This document shows positions 47,444 through 59,358 of a stretch of 64,000 nt of DNA, piece after piece. The stretch lies in contig NOWV01000073.1 of the NCBI GenBank assembly GCA_003344405.1, positions 62,001-126,000 of the forward strand. Direction: 5' to 3'. Each line of letters opens with the position of its first letter. Position 1 is the stretch's first letter. The stretch is from Trichoplax sp. H2. Its lineage: Eukaryota > Placozoa > Uniplacotomia > Trichoplacea. The notes beneath the pieces were generated by a model. That model saw nothing but the letters and a program-made list of their open reading frames with translations, searched no databases and was not told the origin of the DNA. Both the position numbers and the translations under genes were made by a program.

Positions 47444-49183
47444 CTGCAATTTTGCTCTTTTTTTACGTCGCAGTTTTGCTCAGTAACTTAACGAATGATT
47501 CTGTTCTCAATCAGGTAGATGGCACTTGTCCTAAAGTATTTCAACAACAAAAAAATGCCATTCCTTCTTTTAACACCTCTTGGAGTGTAAAGTTCTACAT
47601 GGAAATTTTAATTATCTAATATAAAAGATATACTTTATAGGCTTAATCACCTTCTCCGATCTACGGTAGGCTAATGTTGTGCCGTGTTAGTTTAATTTTG
47701 AAATTAATTATTATTTATTATCGGAATTACTAATATATACTATACTGTAGTAGAATACTATTTTGTCAATAGTTACAGTTTTGATTTTATTAATAAATTC
47801 AATTCGGTTTTATAAATCTAAATCGTCTTATTTATTGTGAAGTTGCAAAATTAGCTTTGCTACAGCCGGCAACCACTAAATTAAAACCTTTTAAAACAAC
47901 TCTAATTTTTTTTACAGTGTCAATCAATCAAGACTTTAGCACGAGTATCTAGCTACATCGGATAACATTATAATTTTAGCAAGATAGGATATGTTCATTT
48001 TGAATCGTAAATCTTTCATAAAATATCGAAACCAATTCCTATCACCCAGTTTAGTTCATGTACACTTTGTGCAGTTTTAAACTGTAAATCCAGATTAAAA
48101 AATCAAAACCATTTCCCATCATCCACTTTAGTTAATTTACAGTTATCTTGTACTTAAATTATGGCAACGTTGGATTGCATCGACAAAAACTTGGGTACTG
48201 ATGCAAAATAAATCAACACTTTACCCGCAAGCTAGCTTGTCTTCTAATTTTCAACGATTCAAGATGGTGATTAAAAAATTGTGTAGCAAATAGAAATTGT
48301 TGGATATGAACCTTGCGGGTTACAGTCTAATTTTAGCGATCTTAAGTGTTATCCATCGTGGAAAGAAAGCTTATTATAATATCAATAGCTATTTTTTTTA
48401 AGCAGCGGTGTTAAAATCGACCTATACAATATTGAATATCATTTTTCTTTGTGCTATATTAAAATAATAACATAAAACAAGTGCTGCCTTTCGGCAACTT
48501 ACTGATGTAAATATTCATATCATCACCAATGATCTAATATGGCGGCAAATCAGAGATCGGTGAATAATAGATCTCAAGCATTTGCATATCTTAAACGAGA
48601 AAAATTTAGGTCGTATCGATTTATGAATTGCTATTTATTGTCCCCCAATTCGTCACCAACGCTTAACAGATCGATCTAAGATCATATGGAACCAATGTTG
48701 CGTGCCTGGCCATTCTTACACTAGAGAATTCTTAAAACTGCTTGGCTTAGAAATAGATAATCAAGTGAGAAGGTAAATGAATTTTAATTTTAATTTATGA
48801 TTGCAAGCATTTATTTTCATCTCAACATAGCATCATTTCTTACATTTATTTAAATAATTTGGCTGCGATAACTGATTTTCTACAGTTCATAAGACGACAT
48901 TAGCCGACAGTAGAAATTGCAAAGTTATCACTTTGATACCTTGAGCATTTAAAGCGATCAGTAACTACTGAATCCTTCAAATACTCTCTGCTATTCAAAT
49001 CTTTCAACAGATTCTTAACACTATCTTTGGCTTTAAATGTGTTCTATTCTCTCTCATAGACTAAGTTACTTTTTTTGCAACAATCTCTAGCCGTTAATTT
49101 TATGCGTGTGTTGATGTATTAACAAAATGGCTTGCAAAAACTAACGTGATTATGACCATCATTATCGTGTAGAGTAATTGAAT
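47444..49183. other. Spacer with a possible orphan exon
   Basis: Mostly AT-rich DNA. A plus-strand stretch 48670-48772 is open between a good acceptor (CGCTTAACAG) and donor (AG|GTAAAT) and reads WNQCCVPGHSYTREFLKLLG in part. An ATGGCGGCAAATC start lies upstream at 48540. I could not join these in frame with each other or with the ORF at 49184, so no gene is claimed. Confidence 0.3.
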
Positions 49184-49807
49184 ATGCTAACAGAAAACGA
49201 TGAACAAACACCGATAGGAGAAAAGCATGGAGAATTGAAAGATGATGATTCCCCTATCACCCTTTTCTTACAAAAATTAAGCTCCAAATTACCCCAAAAA
49301 TCAAGCGTCTTTGATCGAGTTCGTGAAGTGATCGATCAAAAAGAACCCTATTACGAACCATGGCCTGAAGATAAGATGAAAATGTGCTTCTTGATTAGAA
49401 ATAAGAAATTATTGCCAGGTGGAACCAAAGACAGGAAATTTTTTACGCAATATTTAGGGCCAAATTTTTGTTTTAATCAAATGTATAAAAGCTGGGAAGT
49501 AACCAAAGGATACGATTCTTGGCGTGACAGAAATCTAGAATATGAAGGTGACGATCTTGGTTTATCTCAAGAGCATCTCTTAGATTTTAAATCAGCATTA
49601 AGGCAAGAGTACCTTAATAACTATAATTCCAGCCGGTTATCTTCAATAAGTGTTACAACGGAAACAGAATCGACATCATCAACCGAGTTTGTGCCACCTC
49701 TTAATGAGGTAGAGGAGACTACCTTAGCTCGTGCCTCAACAAGACGCAATAATTCTTCTCAGGCGCAATCCAGAGCTGGTAAACCTCTTGCTATTGAATA
49801 TTTATAA
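49184..49807 (+). CDS. Orphan single-exon ORF, 207 residues
   Basis: Open from ATG at 49184 to a stop at 49807. The N-terminal part is charged (ENDEQTPIGEKHGELKDDD). The middle looks folded, with aromatics and the stretch KSWEVTKGYDSWRDRN. The C-terminal 60 residues are Ser/Thr/Glu-rich and probably disordered. No signal peptide, membrane segment or known motif. Length and composition in AT-rich DNA make chance unlikely. An acceptor-like CTAACAG just after the ATG means an upstream exon is possible. I do not recognise the family. Confidence 0.6.
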   Translation: MLTENDEQTPIGEKHGELKDDDSPITLFLQKLSSKLPQKSSVFDRVREVIDQKEPYYEPWPEDKMKMCFLIRNKKLLPGGTKDRKFFTQYLGPNFCFNQMYKSWEVTKGYDSWRDRNLEYEGDDLGLSQEHLLDFKSALRQEYLNNYNSSRLSSISVTTETESTSSTEFVPPLNEVEETTLARASTRRNNSSQAQSRAGKPLAIEYL

Positions 49808-49974
49808 TCATAATGGCGCTGCAATAATTAAGAAATCACGTAGAGTAATCATACTGTAGTTCTATCTTGTTTTTCTACTTTCTTGTATTTTGTGTCCTGA
49901 TCTATGCAGTCTTGCTACTCTTGACTCTTTCTCCATAGATGAATCCAAGACTTCAACTACAGCATAGCAATTGC

Positions 49975-50815
49975 TCCATTTCAGTGACCATAAATTATGG
50001 CCGAGATCAGAGTCTACGTGAAAAATTTCCCACTAGTTTTCGAGTCGTTGAGTACTGCCCGCTAAAGATTCGTTTCTTGTCTTCAATTTTAGTCATTTCC
50101 ATTCTAATATGGCGTATTGCCTCTGAGTGCTAGTAGTATTATTTACAGATGAGTAAGATTAGCTCAATACTGACATTTCTAAACTCTTATTAAGCTACAT
50201 CTTAACATCTTAAATCATAAATCACGGCCAAAAATTAGCGTCTATGCCCCAAATTTTCCTGTAGTTTTCGAGTCATTGAGTATTCCCGCTAAAATTCGAT
50301 TCTTGCCTTCAATTTTAGTCATTTTTCATCGAATAAGGCGCTTTGCTATTGAATACTAATAGTACCTTGTACAGACGAGCAACACTTAGCTCAGCACTGA
50401 CATTTTTAAACTTCTTGATAAGCTACATCTTAAAATCTTAAATCATAAATTAGGGTCAATGCGAATAATTTCTCAGAAGTCTTCAAGTCATGATGTAGCT
50501 TCTGCCGAACTCAATTCTTTTCTTCAATTTTTAGTCGTTTCCTCTGTAATATGGCGTTTTGTTATTGAATGTTAACAGCATTCTGTACGAATTTAAGCTA
50601 CATCTTAACATCTCAAATCATACATTATAGCCAAAATTTGTGTCTAAGAGAAAATTTCTAAGTAGTTTTTAAGTCTTCAAATAGCTACTGCTAAACTCGA
50701 TTCTTTTCTTAAGTTTAAATCGTTCTGTTCTAGTATGGCTTTTTGCTATTGAAGGCAAGTAGTATTTTGTACATATGAGTAAGATTAGCTCGGCACTGCA
50801 ATTTCTAAACCTAGA
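49975..50815. repeat. Four tandem copies of a ~225-bp repeat
   Basis: Copies begin near 49988, 50214, 50442 and 50617, each starting with a CATAAATTA-like block. They also carry GTTTTCGAGTC-like, TTCAATTTTAGTC, TTGCTATTGAA and AGCTACATCTTAA blocks. The third copy is shortened to about 175 bp. They lie directly after the orphan ORF. No coding potential is apparent. Confidence 0.85.
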
Positions 50816-52819
50816 ATCCTTATTTACTCTAACGAATAGATGATCACAAGCGCCGCTGAAACCGTCATTACTGAAGTAGATTTACTCATTGCTGCCACAA
50901 TAATTGTCATTTTTAATGCAATATACGATTGATTAGAGACAAAAAAAAAAGTATCCATTTTACTACGAAAATATACGTACAAGTACTGTTCTAATTTACT
51001 TATCCACATTCAGATTATACCAATAACCAGGTTTAGTTTGAACATTTTTACGCTATCCTAACATCGCCTCTATCAAATGCAAACTTCTTCGGGAAGATGC
51101 AAACATCAAAGAAATTGAGTAAACTTAACTACAAATAAATGAAGCTGTAGAATAACCCATTCTGACAAGACACTACGATTACTGAGGATTGAAAACTATC
51201 TAGACTTGGATAATTTACTTTCAGTGACTAAAATGCAATTGCTAAGTATCTCGTCGCCTACTCAACGCTACTTAATCCAACTATTTCTCCTATCGTAGAT
51301 CGATGAAAACATTTCAAAGATTTTAATTTTAAGCAAATTTTCCCATTTACAGTTTCAATTGTAGCTTAAAACATCGATATGAATTTGGTAAACTCGAACA
51401 GAACTTTCCTGAAATAAATATAGACTAGCATCGATAGGATTTCATTTCCAGTTGCAATAATGTCAATGCTAAGCTTAAGTTAATGAAATGTCCCTTTTGA
51501 ACACGATCTGAAATAAACTCAACTAAGCCAGTCTTGCCATCGCTACCGTAAAGACATTAATTTTATCGATTATACAGTAGATCAATTAGCAGACACCATG
51601 CCAATATAGAAATAATGATACTCCAAAATCTTTATAAATACGCAGTAATAAAATAAAATTTAATCTTATTTTTACTTTTGTAGCCAAAAGATCAAGAATA
51701 GAATCTTCAGGAGTACACCAGAAGGAGACAACATCGACTGCAGGTTAATGTCTCATTTTTTATGATATACTCGTATCTATAAATTACGCTTGTATTTTCA
51801 TTTCAATATACTATTAATAACTCGAATCAGAGTCAATCCTAAGCTCAATAATACATTAGTGATTCTCATATAACTCTAACTTCTCAATACAAAAAAGGTT
51901 TCAACCAATTTGATCGGATTAAAGCCAAATCGAAGAAATTAGTAACAGTGCCCATGGAACGTGTATAGAGAACATCATCATGAAAACCAATTCTAAATTC
52001 AATGAACTATTTATCATGATTCCCGTAGAACTCTAAATTCGAAATGCAAATAAAGCTCCAATGATATTGATAAGATTAAAGCAAAATCAAAAATTAGCGA
52101 CAGCACTAATGGAACTTGTAGAATCCATAAATGTCTGAGACTTGTAATAGCTATTATTAGAAAGCACAGAGTAAGTCAGCCATTGGCTGGAGGACAACGA
52201 TTAAAATCCTAGAAGTAGAATTTATTTTTTAAACTCTATGAGTAAAATTGTAAGCTTTCAACTTTTTGATCTTTGCTGGGAAACTGAAAAGATACATGAC
52301 AGAAACAAGCTACTAGTCTATTTTACCGACAATAAAAGTACGAATAAAACGAGTAGATTCCATATTGAAGTGAGATGTTAAGATAGGAAAAAAGGAGAAT
52401 TATATTGAAGTAGCTTCCCCTATAGCCTGTGAGCCTTGTATTGAAAATAAGTTTTACCAAGGAGATCGCTAAACTAAAAGTAAAATTTCCTTGGGTGATA
52501 GACTAACAACAAGCGAAATAGCATGCTATGAGATATTGTAAAAGTTGATTTCAACAACTCTTAAATTAGTTGATTTAATTCTATCCTATTTAATACTGGA
52601 AACTCTTAGTCAACATTGCAGTTTTCAACATCAATCTCTTTATTCTGACTTTTTTACTATCACAGAGTTGGAGCTACATAGCTTTACTATAGTTGGCTTA
52701 TGAATTGTAAACTGCTAAAATTCTCAGTTTCTTCAAGCTGACTTCCTGAATGTCATAAAATTAGAGGTGCGGATCATCGTCGACTTTATCAATCACTAAA
52801 ACTCGTAGCTGCACTTTTA
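50816..52819. other. Spacer, no gene seen
   Basis: AT-rich DNA without recognisable exons; a 10-base A run lies at 50941. Confidence 0.45.
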
Positions 52820-53412
52820 ATCAAGATCTTCAGCATGAAGAGGAATCTTTATTCTATATAAGCTATTAGATTTAGTACTGGATTAAAGTTATCCTATTTC
52901 AAATAAAACATTCAATATCAACAACAATCTCATTCGATATATCTGATTATTTCAATACTTGATTCAAGATTTAATATTTTAAATAAAATCTTTAGCATTA
53001 AAAGCAATCTTTATTCGATACAAGATATTTACTTCAACGGTCCATTTAATAGTTTATGCGTCAATGGAAGACATTTCTTTTATCACTTAAAAAGATTTAA
53101 TATTTTAAAATAAATTTTTTAACATCTACAGCATAATCTTTATTCAATATAAGCCATTCTATTCAGTACTTGATTAAACGTATCCTATTTCAAATTTAAC
53201 ATTTAATATCAACAACAATCTTTATTCGACATAGCTATTTGTTTCAATACTCGATTCAAGATTTAATACTTCAAACAAAATCTTTAGCATCAACAGCAAT
53301 TTTTATTCAATACAAGCTATTGACTTTAATACTCTATCCAATATTTCATGCCTGAACATAAGTCATTTGCTTCATCACTCGATAAATATTTCCTATTTCA
53401 CATAAAATATTC
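52820..53412. repeat. Nested tandem repeat (~93 bp in ~285 bp)
   Basis: Blocks such as AATCTTTATTCGATA, TTCAATACTTGATTCAAG and ATTTAATATTTTAAATAAAA recur every 90-100 bp. Groups of three recur at about 285 bp (compare 52854 with 53135). It ends about 120 bp before the 3' end of the 754-residue gene. Confidence 0.8.
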
Positions 53413-53533
53413 AATAACTTGGATTATTCTGCTCTACTAGTTCAGTATTGCATTCATTTCACGAAAAAAACTGCAAAAGGAATACTTAATGGATCACTAT
53501 CGAATAATCAATGTTGTTAGTCACGAAGAATGG

Positions 53534-55798
53534 TTATGTATTTATAATCAAATTCTTGCAAGCATTATGTAGACCATTCAGATGAGCAGTCTCGTAAAAT
53601 TGATTTATATGCCTATCAAATGCTGCATATTCCTGAAAAAGAATATTCTCATGAGCATTAGCAGTATTAAATTCATCAGCATTTGCTTTCGTCTTGCATT
53701 TTAGCCACTGCTTAACTTTATTATATAAATTTTCTCTTCGGAAGAGATTTCGTCGAGTACTATTGCCATATTTTTGATTGATGGCCTGAACTGCAACTTC
53801 ATCTGCCCTTTTCAAAGCAATATAATAAGCAATAAGGATAGCAGCGCTTTTCATCTCTTCATTCTTCATGCGATCAATAGTCTTGAAAATGCAAGGCAAA
53901 ATTTTATTTTTTACTTCATACGACACATAGATTGTGGCATATACCCAGTAAGCGAAAACTTGACAAGTCATTGCTTTCGTTTTCCAATCATGATCTAGAA
54001 ATGAGCCAATAAAATCAATAACTTTAAATTTGTTGGAGTTTCTACATAAAAAGGCCAAATTTCGAATGATAACCAGAAGCATTCCATTATTGTAAGAGAG
54101 ATGCTTGGCTAAATTCTGCAGAAGTTGCATGTAATCACTGATGATAGAAGCTGCTTGATCGCGTACAGCTTCCGATAATTCTCGAAGTAGATCATTAAAC
54201 AATTCATGATTGCATTTTTGTATATGATTGTAAAATTCCTCAGACCATCGATTACCAAAAAGTTGGAAAACAGTAATAAAAGCTTTAGCTTTAGAACAAA
54301 TTGCCCATTCTGTAGGATCAAAGATATTGATACACCATTGCATTTTTAATTTCCAAGCTAATTGAGTTATATCATCTTGACTCAAAAAGCTGCCATCAAG
54401 CCGATGTCGAAATTTATCCATGCAACTTAGCATTAGACGTTGATAAGGCATCTCTAGCTGATTCCACAGTCGTTGATAACAACCTAATCGGCGAAATGAT
54501 GTTAATGCAATGTCCATCATCTTACTACAAACTTCTGGTTGCTTTTCACGACTAATGATATCAACTAAAATTTGCAAACTAAAACAGGACAAATTCGCAT
54601 CATTACCATTCAATATTTTGACCAACCATCCAATACATCGTAAACTATAACTTTCAGGGATATAGCTTTTCCATCGCTCTTTAAACAAAGAAAGGATAAA
54701 ATCAATCAATGAGGTAGGATAAAACTTGTTATAATCCATTATTTCCAGTAGATCATTTAAATAATCCACAATATCAATCCACTTGGTTATTTTAATGGCG
54801 TAAGCAATGACACAGGTACGTTTAATTCGGTCTTTAAGTTCGCTTGGAGTTAAGGAATCTGAATGAGTAAGTTGATTCTGACTGCGAGCTGCGGAAACAA
54901 CTTTTATCCATTTGCATTTCAACAACTTTTCTTCATCACTGCCGTCGATGCACTGATCAATGTAATTAACAAGCTGAGTTAGCTCTAAAATTTGAAATAT
55001 ATGCTGAAAACTTGGATCGACCGAAGTAAAATTGTCTAATGAAAGTGAACACTTTGTTTTAGTTAAATTGGTACAAGGGATTTTAAGACTTGATTGATCG
55101 ACATCGTAAGTGATAGCAATAGCAAGTAACATTTGATAATATTTATGGTTAGCTTTCCTTCTTTCTTCGGATACGAATTCCGATATAACAAAATCGCAAT
55201 AAACATATTTCAATGCTTTTAAATTCTGATTTGAAATATTGTTAAGGGCAAATAAATGGGCATAAACGTTATGGGATAATTTCTTTGCGTAAAATATACC
55301 ATAATCGTCGATTCCATCATTATCAATAGGGCAAATCAATTTATATAATTCCTGCCTCAGGATATATTTCAATAGGAGTAATCCATCATTATGACTTTGA
55401 ATAAATTGGAAGATATCGCTAGTAAAAGCGATCGCGTATTCTTCTTGCAACTGGCTAGTAGAAACAATCTTCTCCTCCAGTTCCACATCATCAGTGTGAT
55501 GTTGATTATAATAGATGTTGACAGGTTTCTTTAATTCTGCAGACATTATTTCTATCATTTGCTTTAATTTTGGGTCACGATTAATGAAGGTTTCAAATCT
55601 GACAACACGATTGCTTGCTTTTTCACTTTCTTTTGCTGGAATGGAGTCCACTGTACCTTTAAGGTGTTCGATAGCCACATTATTTTTCGCTTGATCAGCC
55701 AGAAAAGCTGTCATTTCATCTAAGATTCCATCAGCAGTTGGAGAATCAGTTTCACTGCTCTTTGATGGTATTGCTGGTTGATAATTTCCACAAGTAAC
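53534..55798 (-). CDS. Orphan large-exon protein, about 754 residues
   Basis: One uninterrupted exon. It is open from an acceptor (TCGTAG) at 55799 and reads VTCGNYQPAIPSKSSETDSP before the first in-frame Met. An upstream exon with the true start is expected but not found; the first internal ATG at 55714 would give 726 residues. The first 60 residues are polar. The rest is rich in Leu, Ile and Tyr and in helix-type patterns (for instance RELSEAVRDQAASIISDYMQ), suggesting an alpha-solenoid. No signal peptide, catalytic motif or membrane helix is clear. A 2.2-kb open frame in AT-rich DNA is certainly selected. I do not recognise the family; HEAT/ARM-type helical repeats are the best structural guess. 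Confidence 0.8.
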   Translation of the reverse strand, partial: VTCGNYQPAIPSKSSETDSPTADGILDEMTAFLADQAKNNVAIEHLKGTVDSIPAKESEKASNRVVRFETFINRDPKLKQMIEIMSAELKKPVNIYYNQHHTDDVELEEKIVSTSQLQEEYAIAFTSDIFQFIQSHNDGLLLLKYILRQELYKLICPIDNDGIDDYGIFYAKKLSHNVYAHLFALNNISNQNLKALKYVYCDFVISEFVSEERRKANHKYYQMLLAIAITYDVDQSSLKIPCTNLTKTKCSLSLDNFTSVDPSFQHIFQILELTQLVNYIDQCIDGSDEEKLLKCKWIKVVSAARSQNQLTHSDSLTPSELKDRIKRTCVIAYAIKITKWIDIVDYLNDLLEIMDYNKFYPTSLIDFILSLFKERWKSYIPESYSLRCIGWLVKILNGNDANLSCFSLQILVDIISREKQPEVCSKMMDIALTSFRRLGCYQRLWNQLEMPYQRLMLSCMDKFRHRLDGSFLSQDDITQLAWKLKMQWCINIFDPTEWAICSKAKAFITVFQLFGNRWSEEFYNHIQKCNHELFNDLLRELSEAVRDQAASIISDYMQLLQNLAKHLSYNNGMLLVIIRNLAFLCRNSNKFKVIDFIGSFLDHDWKTKAMTCQVFAYWVYATIYVSYEVKNKILPCIFKTIDRMKNEEMKSAAILIAYYIALKRADEVAVQAINQKYGNSTRRNLFRRENLYNKVKQWLKCKTKANADEFNTANAHENILFQEYAAFDRHINQFYETAHLNGLHNACKNLIINT

Positions 55799-58132
55799 CT
55801 ACGAATAAGTAAGTTTACATCAATACCTCGATTCGATATGCAGTATACTCGTATAGAAATTGGGATTTAACGACAGTGTTGCTTAATTAAAAATACTAAT
55901 GGCAAACAAATAAAGTTGATTTTTTAGAGTATAACTGTGAATGATGCAAGAACTAATCCTTTGGATGCATTTTGCAATACACGTATATGTACGTTTCATC
56001 ATAATATTAGTATATGAAATGTGCTAACTCATGAGGCAATAATTCTTGTGGCTTTACAATGATAAAAAAAATTTTGATACATTTAGCAGAGGGCTAATGG
56101 AAAACCTAATACTCTTATCTGCCCAAGAAATATTTAATAGCAAATTTAAGTTATTAATCACAACAAAAAACCAACAAATGACAGACCAACTTAGAAATAA
56201 TACCACATCAAGCACGTTCAGTTAATGGTAGGTAGATACTGGAATCTATATATGAATTCAGATATTAATGATCTTCTAAAATAAAAATGTTTTTTTCGAA
56301 TTTATTTGCAAAATAATTATTCTAATCAAAGTATCTCAAATCCATAAGTGCGTAAAGTCGATCTTAACTCTAAAAATTTCTTACGATGGACCTGCTATCA
56401 GAATCAATCTGTTTTATCAACACTATGTATAATACTGCATTATTTCGCGTTCGTATCCAATAGCTCTCTAATTACACATTATGGAAATGGAATGAAATGC
56501 AAGTAGACAGTACATTTACTACTCAGAAGCAGTAATGACCTTCTGGTTTAGTTTTTTATTCTTAGACTATTCTTAGGCTGTTATTAAATGAAGTCTTCGC
56601 TATTCTGACGCTTTCCATATTAATTGAGCTTATACATTACCGGTCTTCGATGTTATTCACATACAATCGCTCAAATATACGTGAAAGCTGCTATAATCTG
56701 GCTGATGTCTCTATCAATACTTTTAATTGCAGAATTAAAGCTATTAACGTTACAAAGTTTCACTAATTACAAATAATAAACGCTACCGGAAGATTCGATG
56801 CCATCAGTATGCCAATTCCGATCTAATTTAACATTCACGTCGAAAGGAGTAGTACTTAAATGCAAATGTTCAGGAAAAGTAGCAACTTTTTTATATATCG
56901 CATAGAAATCACAAACTCCAACTATTACGGTATACTTCTAAAGATATGATATCAATATTACAAATATAATTAGCAATGTGTTTATAAAAGAATATTTGCC
57001 GTCATTATTCCAAAAATAAGAAGGTAATTGCACTCTAGTGGCAGGCTATATAGGAAGACACCAATTTGTCTGCTCTAAAAGTTTACGCTATGGAGACAGA
57101 AATACCTTATCCGCTGTCTTAAAATGGTTACTTTCATCAAAAAAATGATCAATCATCTCTTCAATCATTCAATCTATTGTAGTAACTGTAACTAGTTTCT
57201 GCTATTTAAGCTTATATGATACTATAAATAACTAACATGTCAAGAAAGGAAAGGCCTCAGTATAGTTAGAGTGAAAATACATTTCTGCATTAAGATTCAG
57301 GACATTTTAGGAATAAAGATTTTCAATATAATATCAACAATTGTAAGATGGCATCTCCATATACTCCTAGCAAATAAGCAGCTACAATCTCGTCAAGAAT
57401 AATGTTCAGGCCCATGTTAAGAGATTAAACCCCAAACAAGGCAGGGTTATATAGAAACATACCGTAAATCATAGAAGATGATACATAACCAAGACGCTAA
57501 ATGTGATTTAAATATTTCCACTTCGATAATCAATATTTTTACAGTATTGCGCCCGAAGGAGCCCCTGGCATTTTTGAACTATTGAATCGTTTGCATTATA
57601 TCATGGACATTTTTAAGCTAATAATTAACTTAATACACCGATAATATGAGAAAGTTGATGAAAGCATGATACAAGCATCAGGCTTAAATTTATATCCTTC
57701 CACGAGCTAAAATGTTTTCGATAACTTATCATTTCTAAATCAGTTTTATTGACATTTCGCTCTTGAAAATATCCTCATTTTTGGATATATATCAGTATAA
57801 CAGGCTGCTTAGTCATCTGATGTCATTTTATTGATGAAGCAGAAACAGTTTCGTATACTACCTATATATAAGAAGGTTGATACAAGAAGGATACACAAGC
57901 ATTATGCTTCATATATACCCGACTATGAGCTAAAATATCTTCAATAATCATTTCTAAATCAATTTTATTGAAATTTAACTGAGAATTTACAGGTGATAGA
58001 CATAGTAAATATAATAGATACGGAGTGAATCAAGTAATGTATTAGATGAATTAAGAACATAACTTGGTCTGATAATATATTATGCATTACAAATTTAAGC
58101 TCTAACTTTTCACGATAGTCTACCACAAAACA
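55799..58132. other. Spacer, no gene recognised
   Basis: AT-rich. It should hold the promoter and first exon of the 754-residue gene and the 3' UTR of the MADF-BESS gene; neither could be placed. Confidence 0.45.
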
Positions 58133-59358
58133 TTAATACAAGTGAGCTATAATACGTTGCAATAAATCCAATTTGCATCGATCTAATTTTTGAGCATCCT
58201 TAATTCTTCGAAGCATTTTAGACACTAAAACACAGAACGCATCCGTTTCGTCTTTTCCATATAGGAGGTAACCATTTTGGCAGTCCATATTTACTCTAGC
58301 CTTGTCTAGTATAGTCATAGCAGACACGATTAATTCTTCGGCATTTGCTTTTCGTTTACAGCCAGCTTCGAGCTTTTATGATATATAAAGGAAGAAATAG
58401 TATCAATAAAAACTTGGCATTAAAGTGATACAATTAATAGATAAATGATCGTACCTGTACGTATTCAACAGCATCAGTATCGGCAGAACTCTCATTTAAT
58501 CGAGTAATTTCACCGCGACCTGAATTATTTTGCAATTGCTATTAAAGCAACAAAAATAAAGAAAAAAAATTGATTATCGGTTATACCATAAGTGCATGAT
58601 TCTATTTTTTAATCCTAGAAATATAAACTGCTATATAGATTTTGCCTGAGTATCATTTTCATCTTCACAAGTATCCTGATCTATTTCATTTGCGTTCCTC
58701 TATTAGTAATGGATCATATATTTTACATTATGAGAGAAAGAGGAATTAGCAGGCCCTAAGGTAAACCAGCTAATCGTTACATATATTGCTTTCATCAACT
58801 GCTATCATACATTGCAGTCATTAATTTCGAATTCTTCTGAACGACTGTCACTAGAATTCGGTTCTGGGGTGGAACGATTTGAATGAGATTCCTGATTTAC
58901 ATTCTGGTAAATAAAATATTGATATTGGTTTTCGTTGAATACAAGTACTGAACGCCATAAAATGTAAAATGTATAATCATCATCGATAGGATAACTTCAG
59001 TGGCTGTTCTCTCAATTTTAATTACCTGTAATTCAGAGTTAGGTATTGACTGCTTCTTCTCCCGCAAGAAAGATAACTCTTCATAAAATGGCCACTTTGG
59101 CGTATAAACATCATTTTCAGCAGAACTAGATTTAACGCTAACTGCAATTTTAGCCTGTTCACGGCCGTATTGTGAGCGTAAACTGTGCAATTTCTTCACA
59201 ATCTCGTTGATTGGTTTACCGACTGCTACGGCAATTTGCCTCCGAGCAACTGATCTAGCGTCATTTCTGTGATGTTCTTTATGATTAGCATCCCAAAGGA
59301 CAGATTTTTCCCTCCATAAAGAGATTAAATGCTGAATCTCTGGTTTCTCCCAAACCAT
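58133..59358 (-). CDS. MADF-BESS domain protein
   Basis: Probable DNA-binding transcriptional regulator. Five exons: 59358-59026, 58903-58811, 58699-58646, 58538-58455, 58372-58133, all phase 0, giving 267 residues. The N-terminal 95 residues form a MADF (Myb/SANT-like) domain: LISLWREKSVLWD at 11-23, KLHSLRSQYGRE, and WPFYEELSFL. A polar acidic linker follows (exons 2-4). The C-terminus matches the BESS protein-interaction motif, DAFCVLVSKMLRRI..KLDRCKLDLLQRIIAHL. Intron 3 has a GC donor (CAG|GCAAAA), a rare but accepted type. Close homologues in insects include Adf-1-type factors. Target genes cannot be read from the sequence. Confidence 0.88.
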
